The translations under genes were made by a program, and so were the position numbers. DNA of 64,000 bases from a bacterium (lineage in GTDB: Bacteria > Electryoneota > Electryoneia > Electryoneales > Electryoneaceae): assembly GCA_020444425.1 (NCBI GenBank), contig JAHLLB010000001.1:124001-188000 (forward strand), written 5' to 3'. Each line of letters opens with the position of its first letter. Positions within the stretch are counted from its first letter, which is position 1. The notes beneath the pieces were generated by a model. It was not told where the DNA came from, ran no database searches, and saw only the letters and a program-made list of their open reading frames with translations. Positions 16,292 to 25,713 of this stretch are shown piece after piece.

Positions 16292-17835
16292 CGCTGACTC
16301 AGGCGTTTGATCACCGACACGATCAAACTGAGCATAATCAATGCGCCCGCAGTCCACAAGGCCAGCTGGTTGATGTGCCAGCCCCAGGCGATGAACGGCG
16401 TGTCCACGGGCCGCTCGACCGTATGCACGATCACTCCGCGTTGATCCGATCCCAGCAGCCCGGCGAAACGGCCGGACGGGGTGACAAACGCCGAGATGCC
16501 AGTGTTTGTCGCGCGCACGAGACTGCGGCCGGTTTCGATGGAACGCATCCGACTCAGCAGCAGATGTTGCAACTGCTGGCCGGTGCCGGTAAACCACCCG
16601 TCGTTGGTCATGTTCAACAGGATGTCGGCGTCGAGATGCGCTGCCTGCCACCCAGCTTTCGGGAAGATGGCCTCGTAGCAGATCAGCGGTGAAACGCGCA
16701 AGCTGTCACCATTCACGCGGAACGGCCAGGACACGATCCCGTCTCCCGGCGCGAACTCCGCCTGGCCGAAGTCGAGGTTTCGCAAAAACGGGAACGCCCA
16801 CTGGAACGGAATCCGCTCCCCGAACGGCACCAGATACACCTTGTTGTAGACGAGAAACTGGTTCATTCCGCGCGGACGAATCAGGAATGCGGCGTTGTAC
16901 GGCGTTTTGGAATTGTCTTCGTGGAATTCGGCGAACCGTCCCCCGGTGACCAGCGTCGCATTGATCCGGTCAACCATCTTCTGAACGTAGCGCCTCCAGC
17001 GGTAGTCCTGTTCAAGGTACACCGGCGCGGCATTCTCCGGCCATACCATCAGATCGACGCTATCGGCGACATTGCCCGTGCTCAACGCGTCGTACATGTT
17101 CATCGAGTAGTCGTACCCGAGCTTGTATTTCCAATCCGGGTCGATGTTTCCCTGTACAATCGCGACGGTTGCGGCGTCTGTGCCAACGCTCTGGTCATGC
17201 ACGACCTGTTCGCGATGGTTGCCCCAGGTCCAGACCGAAACCAAAAGCAGGACCGTTAACGCGAGGCTCACCCAATGACGCCCGCCGATTGTGAGGATCG
17301 CGTTCAACAGAACGATGAAACCAGTCATCAGCACACTGCCGCCGAGAGCGGTCAGTTGTAACAGCTGGAGTGATTGGCCCTGTGTCAACGCGAAGGATAT
17401 CCACGGGAACGACCAGTCGCCGGATTGCCACACGACATCGCTGGCCATGTACAGGATCACCGCGAGCAGGTGTGCCCAGGAACCAAACGCACGCAACAAT
17501 TGACGATGCAGCACGGCGACCAGCCCGAACCACAACGAGAGTAGCCACGCCAATCCCAGCGCGGAAACGATGCTGACGGCTACATGTGTGCCGCTGTTCC
17601 AGGCGATCCAATACATCGTGCCGGCGTGCCAGACAAACGCGAAGGTGAACCCGAGCGTTTGCGCTTCGCGGCGGGATTCAGCGTGTTCGATGGCGCGGAA
17701 AAACGGAACCAGCCCGAACCAGGCCAGAGCGTACAGTGGGATTGGTGGAGTGGCGAGAATCAGCAGCAGTCCACTGATTGCGGCGAGCAGACGGCGTTTG
17801 GATCTGGATTGAACCTGCAGCAGACTGTCATTCAC
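16288..17835 (-). CDS. lnt: Apolipoprotein N-acyltransferase Lnt
   Basis: Lnt transfers the third acyl chain to the N-terminal Cys of lipoproteins in the inner membrane. About six to eight membrane segments fill residues 14-200, and a nitrilase-like domain occupies ~220-490. The catalytic triad is visible as Glu267 (VWPENAAP), Lys332 (VYNKVYLVPFGE) and Cys386 (PLICYEAIFP). A final membrane helix follows (FIAWGWHINQLALWTAGALI). The length of 515 is typical. It is consistent with the number of lipobox proteins nearby. Confidence 0.95.
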   Translation of the reverse strand: MNDSLLQVQSRSKRRLLAAISGLLLILATPPIPLYALAWFGLVPFFRAIEHAESRREAQTLGFTFAFVWHAGTMYWIAWNSGTHVAVSIVSALGLAWLLSLWFGLVAVLHRQLLRAFGSWAHLLAVILYMASDVVWQSGDWSFPWISFALTQGQSLQLLQLTALGGSVLMTGFIVLLNAILTIGGRHWVSLALTVLLLVSVWTWGNHREQVVHDQSVGTDAATVAIVQGNIDPDWKYKLGYDYSMNMYDALSTGNVADSVDLMVWPENAAPVYLEQDYRWRRYVQKMVDRINATLVTGGRFAEFHEDNSKTPYNAAFLIRPRGMNQFLVYNKVYLVPFGERIPFQWAFPFLRNLDFGQAEFAPGDGIVSWPFRVNGDSLRVSPLICYEAIFPKAGWQAAHLDADILLNMTNDGWFTGTGQQLQHLLLSRMRSIETGRSLVRATNTGISAFVTPSGRFAGLLGSDQRGVIVHTVERPVDTPFIAWGWHINQLALWTAGALIMLSLIVSVIKRLSQR

Positions 17836-17854
17836 GGGTTGGGCTCACCACGAG

Positions 17855-18331
17855 TCAAAGCGGCTGGTCAGCGTCAGCTGGATACTTGTTGTTCAGGCTG
17901 TCCAGGTATTCCTGAAGAAACAGCGTCGCAGCAACCCGGTCAACCCGTCCCTTGTCCTTCGAGGGCTTGCGTCCGATGGAGATCAGGGTTTGCTCCGCCG
18001 AGAAGCTGGACAGTCGTTCGTCGACGCACTCCACCGGCACACCGAGTTGTTCGCCGACTTCGTTGGCAAACTCCCGCGCTTTCTGCGCACTCTTGCCTTC
18101 GCTGCCGTCCATGTTGACCGGCAAGCCGACAACAATCAGGGAGATTTCCTCACGAGTCACGATCTTGCGGAGACGGTTCAGCAGTTCCGCGAGCGGCTTG
18201 GCGGGAAACGTGTCGAATGGACTGGCCAGAGACCGACCCGGATCCGAAATCGCGGCTCCGACTCGGACGGTGCCCCAGTCCAGGGCGAGAATTCTGCCAG
18301 TGTGGCTAATCTTGTTCGGCGAGCTCGTCAA
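17855..18331 (-). CDS. ruvX: Putative Holliday junction resolvase-like RuvX/YqgF
   Basis: RNase H-fold nuclease implicated in pre-16S rRNA 5' maturation. Motifs: ILALDWGTVRVGAAISD (first catalytic Asp), IVVGLPVNMDGSEGKSAQKA and VDERLSSFSAEQTL (second acidic motif), then KDKGRVDRVAATLFLQEYLD with the final Asp. It appears to begin with TTG at 18331, inside the last 26 bases of the HU gene, as no ATG or GTG lies nearer the conserved start. 158 residues. Confidence 0.9.
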   Translation of the reverse strand: MTSSPNKISHTGRILALDWGTVRVGAAISDPGRSLASPFDTFPAKPLAELLNRLRKIVTREEISLIVVGLPVNMDGSEGKSAQKAREFANEVGEQLGVPVECVDERLSSFSAEQTLISIGRKPSKDKGRVDRVAATLFLQEYLDSLNNKYPADADQPL

Positions 18332-18629
18332 GTGGCACTTTCAACGCGTTTCGCAACAGTTTGCCCGGTTTGAAATGGACCTTGCGTCGTGCAGGGACTT
18401 GAATGATTTCGTTCGTCTTCGGATTGCGTGCGTGCGGTTTCGATTTCGTCTCGCGGACTTCGAACACACCGAAGTCCCGAATCTCAATCCGCAGCTCGTT
18501 ATCGTCCGACGAAAGAATCGCCCTCAACGCCTGGAACATCTCATTGACGACTGCTGCAGTCACTTCGGGACGCTCCCCTGTCCTTTCGGTGACAACCTCT
18601 ACGACGTCTTTTTTAATGAACGTCCGCAT
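18306..18629 (-). CDS. HU/IHF-family DNA-bending protein
   Basis: 107-residue nucleoid protein. The N-terminus (IKKDVVEVVTERTGERPEVT) and the DNA-binding arm (RIEIRDFGVFEVRETKSKPH, then ARNPKTNEIIQVPARRKVHF, KPGKLLRNAL) are diagnostic. HU versus IHF cannot be settled from one gene. ATG 18629 is chosen because a GGGGGGGAT stretch precedes it and the conserved start is reached; a longer start at 18713 adds no conserved sequence. It lies 67 bases after relA/spoT. Confidence 0.92.
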   Translation of the reverse strand: MRTFIKKDVVEVVTERTGERPEVTAAVVNEMFQALRAILSSDDNELRIEIRDFGVFEVRETKSKPHARNPKTNEIIQVPARRKVHFKPGKLLRNALKVPLDELAEQD

Positions 18630-18696
18630 ACATCCCCCCCATTCCGGATGGTACGCTTCAGTCTGCCCGATCCTATATCTAATCATTATACGGACT

Positions 18697-20928
18697 TCAG
18701 ACCACGTCAGCAACGCTCACACGTTCAACTTGTACGACTCCCTTGATCTTTCCGATCCGGCTTCTCAACTTCGATAGATGAGACAGGGACCGCACCATCA
18801 GTACCAAATTCCCGATACCAATGGTTCCCTCCGTGCGCAAATTGACCTCCAGCGCGGAGATCGATTGCTTGCTGAGCACCTCGGCGATGTCGCGCAGCAG
18901 GTGTGCGCGGTCCTCGGTGACGATCCGCAGCCGTACCGGGAAGGTGTCGGTTGGACCGGCATCCCAGTCGACCTCGGTGATACGGTCTTTGTCCTTGCTC
19001 AGTTCGCTCATGTTGGGGCAGTCGGTGCGATGGACGACAATCCCGCGATTCTTCGAGATGTACCCGAGGATCGGGTCGCCGGGCAACGGATTGCAGCAGC
19101 GCCCGAACGTCGTCACCAGATTATCGCTACCCTTGATGCGCACACCGGACGACGATGTCGGCCCGACGCGCAACTTCTGCTTTTTGATGGCAACCTGATC
19201 AGACTGATCCTTACCGTTGAGGTTGATGTACTTGTCCACAACGGACCTGGCTTGCAGATCTCCGACACCAATTGCGGCCCACATGCTCTCGATGTCGTTG
19301 TGACCGAGTCTGTTCGCCAGTTCGAGCAGATCCTTGGTTGATGGTTTTTTCTTGACGCGCTGAACTTCGCGCTTGAACATGTCCTCGCCGAGCTGGACAG
19401 AATCCTCGAAATGCGCGCGCTTGTAGAACCGTTTGATTTTGGAGCGGGCACGGTGCGTCTTGACGAACCGTAACCATTCCACGTTCGGCTTGGACGTGTT
19501 ACTGGTAAGAATTTCAACGTTATCACCGTTGTGCAGCTCTTCGCTGAGCGGCACCATGCGGCCGTTGATTTTCGCGCCGAGGGTTGTCAACCCGACATCC
19601 GTGTGCACGGCGAACGCGAAATCCACCGGCGTTGATCCACGGGGGAGTTGGATCAGCTTGCCTCGGGGGGTGAAGACAAAGACTTCGTCGGTGAAGAGGT
19701 TGATTTTCAGCGTCCGCATGAATTCTTCGCTGGAATCTTCCTCTTTCGATCCTTCGATCAGTTGCCGGAGCCAGTTGTAGTATTCCATCAGGGCGGGATC
19801 TTCGTTCGCCGCCTTCTGATCACCTTTTTCCTTGTACTGCCAGTGCGCGGCGATGCCGGCCTCTGCGACAAGGTCCATCTCGTTTGATCGAATCTGGACT
19901 TCGACCACGTGACCTTCCCGGTCCAGCACCTTGGTATGCAGCGACTGGTACATGTTCGCCTTGGGCGTGGCGATGTAGTCACCGAATCGTTCCAGGATCG
20001 GGGTGTACATCCCATGCACGATGCCGAGCGCCCGGTAACAGGATGTCACATCATCGACGATAATCCGCACCGCGAGCAGGTCGAGGATTTCTTCGAACGA
20101 TTTCCCGCGCCGCTGAATTTTGTTGTAGATGCTGTAGAAGTGTTTCGCACGGCCAAAAACCTTGGCGTTCATGCCTTCCTGCTTCAGGCGATTTTGCAAC
20201 GGGTCGATGAACTTCAGCACGTGTTCTTCACGCTCTTCCCGCTTCATCGCGACCCGTTCCGCGATACGCCGGTACGCAATCGGGTCGAGCACCTTCAGCG
20301 ACAGGTCTTCCAGCTCCCACTTGACCTTACCGACACCAAAGCGATGCGCCAGGGGTGCGTAGATCTCCACGGTTTCCCGCGCGATTCGTTGCCGGGTTTT
20401 CGGGGGCAGGAAGTCGATCGTGCGCATGTTGTGCAGACGGTCGGCGAGTTTGATCAGGATGACGCGAAGATCCTGCGCCATCGACAGCAGCATCTTGCGG
20501 AAGTATTCGGCCTGGCGTTCTTCGTTGCTGCGGTGATCGTAACTCAGGGCGGACAGTTTCGTCATCCCCTCAACAAGCACGCCGACAACCGGTCCGAACT
20601 CGCGCGCAACGTCCTCAACTGTGACGCCGGTATCCTCAACAACATCGTGCAGCAACGCACCGATGAGCGTGGTCGCGTCCACATTGAGCGTCGACAGGAT
20701 CGCCATCACGCCGAGCGGATGCGTGATGTACGGCTCGCCGGAGATCCGCGTCTGGCCCTCATGCGCCTCGGCGGCGAACTCGAACGCACGCTCGATTTTC
20801 TCACGGTGCGGCGAATCCGGCTGCAGATTCGTCTTCGTTTCCATGATCATCGAGAAGCGCGCACGCGCCTCTTCCAGCGTGCTGATTTTGCCCTGCGTGT
20901 TTTCGATATGTTGAAGTTCCTGCGCCAT
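18697..20928 (-). CDS. Bifunctional (p)ppGpp synthetase/hydrolase RelA/SpoT (Rsh)
   Basis: Stringent-response enzyme that makes and degrades (p)ppGpp. HD hydrolase domain about 45-200 with intact HDVVED at 94-99 and His70 (YITHPLGV). Synthetase domain about 245-360 with GRAKHFYSIYNKI, DLLAVRIIVDD and VEVQIRSNEMDLVAEAGIAA. A TGS domain follows at ~410-470 (VFVFTPRGKLIQLPRGSTPV), then a zinc-finger-like CCNPLPGDPI motif and a C-terminal ACT domain (~665-740). Both catalytic halves look intact, so a long bifunctional Rsh is inferred. It starts 2 bases after the dnaB stop. Confidence 0.95.
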   Translation of the reverse strand: MAQELQHIENTQGKISTLEEARARFSMIMETKTNLQPDSPHREKIERAFEFAAEAHEGQTRISGEPYITHPLGVMAILSTLNVDATTLIGALLHDVVEDTGVTVEDVAREFGPVVGVLVEGMTKLSALSYDHRSNEERQAEYFRKMLLSMAQDLRVILIKLADRLHNMRTIDFLPPKTRQRIARETVEIYAPLAHRFGVGKVKWELEDLSLKVLDPIAYRRIAERVAMKREEREEHVLKFIDPLQNRLKQEGMNAKVFGRAKHFYSIYNKIQRRGKSFEEILDLLAVRIIVDDVTSCYRALGIVHGMYTPILERFGDYIATPKANMYQSLHTKVLDREGHVVEVQIRSNEMDLVAEAGIAAHWQYKEKGDQKAANEDPALMEYYNWLRQLIEGSKEEDSSEEFMRTLKINLFTDEVFVFTPRGKLIQLPRGSTPVDFAFAVHTDVGLTTLGAKINGRMVPLSEELHNGDNVEILTSNTSKPNVEWLRFVKTHRARSKIKRFYKRAHFEDSVQLGEDMFKREVQRVKKKPSTKDLLELANRLGHNDIESMWAAIGVGDLQARSVVDKYINLNGKDQSDQVAIKKQKLRVGPTSSSGVRIKGSDNLVTTFGRCCNPLPGDPILGYISKNRGIVVHRTDCPNMSELSKDKDRITEVDWDAGPTDTFPVRLRIVTEDRAHLLRDIAEVLSKQSISALEVNLRTEGTIGIGNLVLMVRSLSHLSKLRSRIGKIKGVVQVERVSVADVV

Positions 20929-20930
20929 GT

Positions 20931-22379
20931 CTAGAACGGGGTCTCCTGATCGCCGGTCGATTCCGGAACATCAGCGTCGCTGAAGATGCCTTCCTTGTCC
21001 TGGAAAGCAGCAAATTCACTCAGGAACGTCAGTTCAGCAACACCGGTCGGGCCGTTACGCTGTTTGCCGATGATGACTTCGGCGGTGTTGTCCAGCTCTT
21101 CGTCCGACTTCTTTTCAAGCTTGTCGTAATATGCCTGCCGGTAGACGAACATGACCACGTCGGCGTCCTGTTCGATCGCGCCGGAGTCCCGCAAGTCGGA
21201 GAGAATCGGGCGCTTGCTGCCGCCACGGGTTTCGACGGCACGGCTGAGCTGCGACAGCGCGATCACCGGAACGTCCATCTCCTTCGCCAGCCCCTTGAGC
21301 TGACGCGAGACCATCGCGATGAATTGCTGCTGGCTCTCAACACGGTTCGGCGGCTGCATCAGCTGCAGGTAGTCGAAGACGATCATCTCGCAACCGTACG
21401 TCATCTTCAGCCGTTTCGCTCGAGCTCGCACGTCGGTGATCGTCTGGTAGGCCGTATCGTCAATATAGATAGGAAGTTCGCTCAGTTTACCAACGCTGTT
21501 CGCAATCCGGCGGCCTTCCTCACGATTCCAATTCGCCTGGCGAACTTTCCACAAGGGAACTTTTGAATGGCTCGAGATCAGACGCATTGCGATCTGCTTT
21601 GCGCTCATTTCCAGCGAGACAACACCGACTGGCTTTTTTGAGTGAAGGGCGGCGTTCATCGCGAAACTCAACGCCAGTGCGGTCTTTCCCATCGAAGGAC
21701 GCGCGGCGAGAATCACCAGATCGGACGGTTGGAATCCACCCGTCAGTTTGTCCAGTGCCTTGAAGCCTGAGGTGATCCCGGTCAGTTGGCCGCCACGCTC
21801 CGAGATCTTGTGCAGTTCCTCGAGGGTTTCGTGGCCGATCTCCCGCATCGGACGGTAGGCGTGCCGGTCGCGATACTTTTGCAGATCGAAGAAGGAGGAA
21901 ATCGCTTCTTCGAGGACAAACTGCGGATCGGCGTCCGGATTGTAGACCTTTTCCGCGGTCTCATTGCTGACGGTGAAGATGGTGCGCAGGATGTACTTTT
22001 CCTGCACCACCTTGGCGTAGAACTCAACGTTGCTCGGGAAGGGCGTTGCGTCCTGGAGTTCGTCCAGGTACAAGTCGCCGCCGACGTTCTCCAGTTCGTT
22101 TTTCGCCTTCAGCGACTGGTTCACGGTGACCAGATCGATCGGCTCGTTCTGGTTGAACAGATCCTGCATCACCATGAAAATGATGCGGTGTTTCGGCCAG
22201 TAGAACGAGTCCTCGTGCACGAAGTCGACGATCTTCGAAAACGCGGTCGTGTCCACCAGCACCGCACCGAGCACGGATTGTTCCGCCTCATAACTCTGAG
22301 GCTGAACCTTGGTCGGCGAGGAATCCGGCTTCCCGTTTGTCGATTCCCGCTGGGCGGACTTGTCAACGCGTTCGTTCAT
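20931..22379 (-). CDS. dnaB: Replicative DNA helicase DnaB
   Basis: Hexameric 5'-3' fork helicase. N-terminal DnaB domain from ~30 (YEAEQSVLGAVLVDTTAFSK), then the RecA-like core with Walker A RPSMGKT at 227-233 (LVILAARPSMGKTALALSFA), the VVSLEMSAKQIAMRLISS motif, MIVFDYLQLM (Walker B) and ALSQLSRAVETR. The C-terminus (IIGKQRNGPTGVAELTF) is typical. The length of 482 is normal; no intein is visible. It lies 8 bases after the udg gene. Confidence 0.97.
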   Translation of the reverse strand: MNERVDKSAQRESTNGKPDSSPTKVQPQSYEAEQSVLGAVLVDTTAFSKIVDFVHEDSFYWPKHRIIFMVMQDLFNQNEPIDLVTVNQSLKAKNELENVGGDLYLDELQDATPFPSNVEFYAKVVQEKYILRTIFTVSNETAEKVYNPDADPQFVLEEAISSFFDLQKYRDRHAYRPMREIGHETLEELHKISERGGQLTGITSGFKALDKLTGGFQPSDLVILAARPSMGKTALALSFAMNAALHSKKPVGVVSLEMSAKQIAMRLISSHSKVPLWKVRQANWNREEGRRIANSVGKLSELPIYIDDTAYQTITDVRARAKRLKMTYGCEMIVFDYLQLMQPPNRVESQQQFIAMVSRQLKGLAKEMDVPVIALSQLSRAVETRGGSKRPILSDLRDSGAIEQDADVVMFVYRQAYYDKLEKKSDEELDNTAEVIIGKQRNGPTGVAELTFLSEFAAFQDKEGIFSDADVPESTGDQETPF

Positions 22380-22387
22380 GCAATAAC

Positions 22388-23302
22388 TCAGTTCCCGCGT
22401 GCTTCATCGAGCATACGCTTCATCTTTTGTACGTCCTCCCACGTCGGACGTTTCCAATTCGGGTTGCGTAACAGAGCAGCCGGATGGTACGTCACGATCA
22501 ATGGGATCCCATGATAGACAAGGTCCTGTTCACGCAATTTTGTCAATGATTCGTTGGTGCGGAGCAGGGTTTGCGCGGCGATCCGTCCCAGCGCCACGAT
22601 CAGTTTCGGCTGCAACAATTGCAGTTGCTTGAGTAAATGTGGCTCGCATTCGTGTACTTCCGACGGCAGCGGGTCACGGTTGTTCGGCGGCCGGCACTTG
22701 AGAATGTTGCAGATGTAAACGCCATCCCCACGCTTCAAATCCACCGCCGCGAGAATCTGGTCCAGCAATTTGCCCGCGCGTCCCACGAACGGCTGCCCGA
22801 TCTTGTCTTCCTCCGCGCCCGGGGCTTCACCGACGAGCACCAGATCGGCGTTCGGATCGCCAACTCCGAAGACAAAGTTCTGCCGTGTCGCACCCAACGG
22901 ACACTTCTGGCATCCTTGGATCGCCTGGTTGAACGCGTCCAGTTCGGAATACTCAGGAAATGGGTCGGTTAGCGTGAACACGTCCTCAGTGGCTGAATAA
23001 TCCGGGTCCGGCGCGCCTCGTTCCCACTGCGAAGCGGCTGCTGCGGACGCTGGCGCAGGCGTGGCCTGCTGCGGTGCCGAAGCTGGGCTGGCCGGTTGCG
23101 GTTTCTGGGCCGGTTTTGCGGATGCCTTTGGCCGGGTTTGCCGGGGTTGCGCGGCTTGCGTAGCGGGCTGTTCGGGCTGAGCTGGAGCGGATTTACGTTC
23201 CATCCGGGTCACTCCTTCCGCTGGCGCAGCCCAGAGAGTGGACCCGTTCTCGGCTTGTTGTGCGAGGTACCGCTGGAAATCCCGCTTCAGTCCGTCTTCC
23301 AT
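22388..23302 (-). CDS. Family 4 (Fe-S) uracil-DNA glycosylase
   Basis: Removes uracil from DNA in base excision repair. Residues 1-105 are an Ala/Pro/Gln/Ser-rich linker of low complexity. The catalytic domain follows: GCQKCPLG (two iron-sulphur Cys), VLVGEAPGAEEDKIGQPFVG (catalytic GEAPG), ICNILKCRPPNNRDPLPSEV (further Cys), and VTYHPAALLRN (motif 2). The arrangement is the family 4 UDG type first described in thermophiles. The long disordered N-terminus is unusual but common in deep-branching phyla. Confidence 0.92.
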   Translation of the reverse strand: MEDGLKRDFQRYLAQQAENGSTLWAAPAEGVTRMERKSAPAQPEQPATQAAQPRQTRPKASAKPAQKPQPASPASAPQQATPAPASAAAASQWERGAPDPDYSATEDVFTLTDPFPEYSELDAFNQAIQGCQKCPLGATRQNFVFGVGDPNADLVLVGEAPGAEEDKIGQPFVGRAGKLLDQILAAVDLKRGDGVYICNILKCRPPNNRDPLPSEVHECEPHLLKQLQLLQPKLIVALGRIAAQTLLRTNESLTKLREQDLVYHGIPLIVTYHPAALLRNPNWKRPTWEDVQKMKRMLDEARGN

Positions 23303-23415
23303 GGGTGGTAACGCAACAGTTGTGTTTGAAATGGGTTAGCTGAGGAATATACGACCCCAGCGATCAGCGTGCGTCACCGGGGGTGGATGGAAATGGAAAA
23401 ATGATGACGCTCGGC

Positions 23416-24654
23416 TCAGTCGAGCTTCATTCGCTCAAGGACTTGCCGTAACACACGTTCCGCGAGCTCTCGCTTGCCGCCGGACCCGAGTTCAATGCTC
23501 TCGTCAGCCGTAACCCAGGTCAACGCTCCCTCGTGCGCTCCGATGTTCGTCTCGCGGTTGAACAGGATCGCGTCCAGGTTTTTCCTCTGCAGCTTCTCGC
23601 GTGCGTAGTCGAGCGCGTCCGACACTTCAAGCGCAAACCCAATCGCCAGTCCCTTGACCGACTTCGCCGTAGTTGCGGCAATATCCGGATTCTCAACCAG
23701 TTCGATGCTGAACGTGTCGCCGTCCTGCTCCGTGCGTTTGAACTTGCCGTCAAAGGTTTGCGCCGGACGCCAGTCCGACACGGCGGCAACGTAAAACGCG
23801 ACATCCGCGTTTCCGGCATGTTGCTGCACGACATCAAGCATCTGCAACGTGGTCGGTGCGTAGTACTGGCAGGCACCCAACGGCGGTTCGACATCCATTC
23901 CGCCATGGACGAAAATCACTTCCGCGCCAAGATGCAATGCTTCCTCGGCGATGGCGGCACCCATCCGTCCACTGGAACGGTTGGTCAGCACCCGCACCTT
24001 GTCGATCGGCTCTTCGGTCCGGCCGGCGGTGATAAGTACAACCTTGCCTGCCAGGGGCTTGCTGTTGTGGAAATGGTCAACGATCCACGCTTCGATCTCG
24101 TCCGGTTCACTCATCCGGCCCTCGCCGGACTTTTCACCGGGCGCCGCCATCTCACCGGAATTTGGACCGTTGCATTTGATCCCGCGTTGCAGCAACGCCT
24201 GCATGTTCTCACGAGTGACGATGTTATCCCACATCGTCGGGTTCATCGCCGGGGCGACCAGGATCGGGCAAGTCGCGGCGAGCAGTGCGGTGGAAACCAG
24301 ATCATCGGCAATGCCATGCCGCAGTTTCGCCAGCATGTTCGCGGTCGAGGGTGCGACGACGATGAGCTCCGCCCAATGGGGCAGCTCGAGGTGATCGACA
24401 CGCGGTTCACCGCTGTCCGACCACATGGACGTGCTGACTCTCTGGCCGGAAATCGCGGCAAAGGTGGTGGGATGCACAAAACGGGTCGCGGAGTCGGTCA
24501 TCATCACCCGAACAGACGCGCCCCGCTTCAACAGACGGCGGACCAGGTCAACGGTCTTGTAGGCGGCAATGCCGCCGGTGACCGCGACTAAAATGCGCCG
24601 AGACTGGAGATCCCGGCGCATGATGGATTCGTTGTCGGAATCTTGACTAGTCAT
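23416..24654 (-). CDS. coaBC: Bifunctional phosphopantothenoylcysteine decarboxylase/synthetase CoaBC
   Basis: Two steps of coenzyme A biosynthesis. The N-terminal flavin-binding CoaC domain (ILVAVTGGIAAYKTVDLVRR) has His near ELPHWAEL, VVAPSTANMLAKLRHGIADD, and the PAMN motif (LVAPAMNPTMW), followed by EGRMSEPDEI. The C-terminal CoaB domain begins near residue 200 (KVVLITAGRTEEPIDKVRVL, TNRSSGRMGAAIAEEA) and ends LGSGGKRELAERVLRQVL. The length of 412 is normal. The start overlaps the rpoZ end by 8 bases; a second ATG 11 codons in is an alternative. Confidence 0.96.
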   Translation of the reverse strand: MTSQDSDNESIMRRDLQSRRILVAVTGGIAAYKTVDLVRRLLKRGASVRVMMTDSATRFVHPTTFAAISGQRVSTSMWSDSGEPRVDHLELPHWAELIVVAPSTANMLAKLRHGIADDLVSTALLAATCPILVAPAMNPTMWDNIVTRENMQALLQRGIKCNGPNSGEMAAPGEKSGEGRMSEPDEIEAWIVDHFHNSKPLAGKVVLITAGRTEEPIDKVRVLTNRSSGRMGAAIAEEALHLGAEVIFVHGGMDVEPPLGACQYYAPTTLQMLDVVQQHAGNADVAFYVAAVSDWRPAQTFDGKFKRTEQDGDTFSIELVENPDIAATTAKSVKGLAIGFALEVSDALDYAREKLQRKNLDAILFNRETNIGAHEGALTWVTADESIELGSGGKRELAERVLRQVLERMKLD

Positions 24655-25087
24655 TGAGATTCAGTTTGGATGGGAACGAGATCGGTGATTCGCCCGCACC
24701 CTTCTCCTCGTCATCATCAGCAGCAGACAGATCGAGCTTGCCTGGCATCTCCATGCCGGTTTCGACCATCTCAACCACTTCGACCGGCTTCGGCGATTCC
24801 GGGTACCGGACTTCGAGTTTGTCGGAAATCATCTCACGAAGCGCCAGCACACTCGGCTTCTCGAACTGCAACACCGGTTCGGACCGCATCATCGCGATGT
24901 CATCCAATGGACTCTCTTCTTCATCCATGGAATCTTCGAGCATCCCGACCTGGGTCAAGTAAGCATCCATTTCCTTGCGCTGCGCTTCCGCGAGCTGACG
25001 CGCGCGCCGTGCAACCGCGACGATGGTCTCGTAAATACCGCCACCACGGGCGTAGAAATCTTCAGCAAGGAACATCTCGTGCGACAT
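24647..25087 (-). CDS. rpoZ: RNA polymerase omega subunit-like protein with acidic C-terminal tail
   Basis: The N-terminal part (YETIVAVARRARQLAEAQRK) matches the omega motif in which the protein threads around the beta' subunit, and the gene order gmk-rpoZ-coaBC is the conserved one. At 146 residues it is longer than E. coli omega; residues 50-146 are Glu/Asp/Ser-rich and probably disordered. GGAGGTTGTTGC precedes the ATG, giving a clear start. The assignment rests mostly on the short motif and the gene neighbourhood. Confidence 0.78.
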   Translation of the reverse strand: MSHEMFLAEDFYARGGGIYETIVAVARRARQLAEAQRKEMDAYLTQVGMLEDSMDEEESPLDDIAMMRSEPVLQFEKPSVLALREMISDKLEVRYPESPKPVEVVEMVETGMEMPGKLDLSAADDDEEKGAGESPISFPSKLNLND

Positions 25088-25131
25088 GCAACAACCTCCA
25101 CTGGGGCGTTCTTCAATCTGGATCGGGAAGG

Positions 25132-25713
25132 TTACCGTTCTGCGAGGGCTTCGTTCACCGCGGCAACGGTTTCGTTGACGGCCTTCATCAGATCGTCATT
25201 CACGATGATCCGGTCGAACTGCTCCGCCTTCTCACGTTCCATATCGTACCGTGTCAGGCGGCGTTCGATTTCGTCCAGATCCTCTCGTCCTCGCGCGAGC
25301 AATCGTTCGCGAAGCACTTCCCGGCCAAGCACGTCAATATAGAAGAGGAAAGCGTCCGGAAAAAGGCGTTTCAGCGACAAAGCTCCGAGCACGTCGAGAT
25401 CGAAAATGACATCGGTGCCTGCTTCCAGCAGCGGCCGGACACGGGACGCGCGGGTACCGTACAGCTGCCCATGCACGTTTTCGTACTCAATGAAGTCACC
25501 CTCATCAATCGCCTGCTGGAATTGCTCGTGCGTCAGGAAATCGTAATCGACACCGTCCACCTCGCCCTTGCGCTGCGAACGTGTTGTCGATGAAACGGAA
25601 AACACCAACCCGTCGACCTGTTTCATCATCTCGTGGATGATCGTCGTTTTGCCCGCGCCGGACGGCGCGGAGAAAACAATCGGCCGTCCCCGCCGGGACA
25701 CGTCATGCGACAT
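25132..25713 (-). CDS. gmk: Guanylate kinase
   Basis: Converts GMP to GDP. Walker A is PIVFSAPSGAGKTTIIHEMM near residue 13; SVSSTTRSQRKGEVDGVDYD carries the GMP-binding residues and YGTRASRVRPLLEAGTDVIF the middle motif. ATG 25713 is selected by GGAG 10 bases ahead and the conserved N-terminus, giving 193 residues; an earlier start would read into yicC. It overlaps the yicC stop by 11 bases. Confidence 0.96.
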   Translation of the reverse strand: MSHDVSRRGRPIVFSAPSGAGKTTIIHEMMKQVDGLVFSVSSTTRSQRKGEVDGVDYDFLTHEQFQQAIDEGDFIEYENVHGQLYGTRASRVRPLLEAGTDVIFDLDVLGALSLKRLFPDAFLFYIDVLGREVLRERLLARGREDLDEIERRLTRYDMEREKAEQFDRIIVNDDLMKAVNETVAAVNEALAER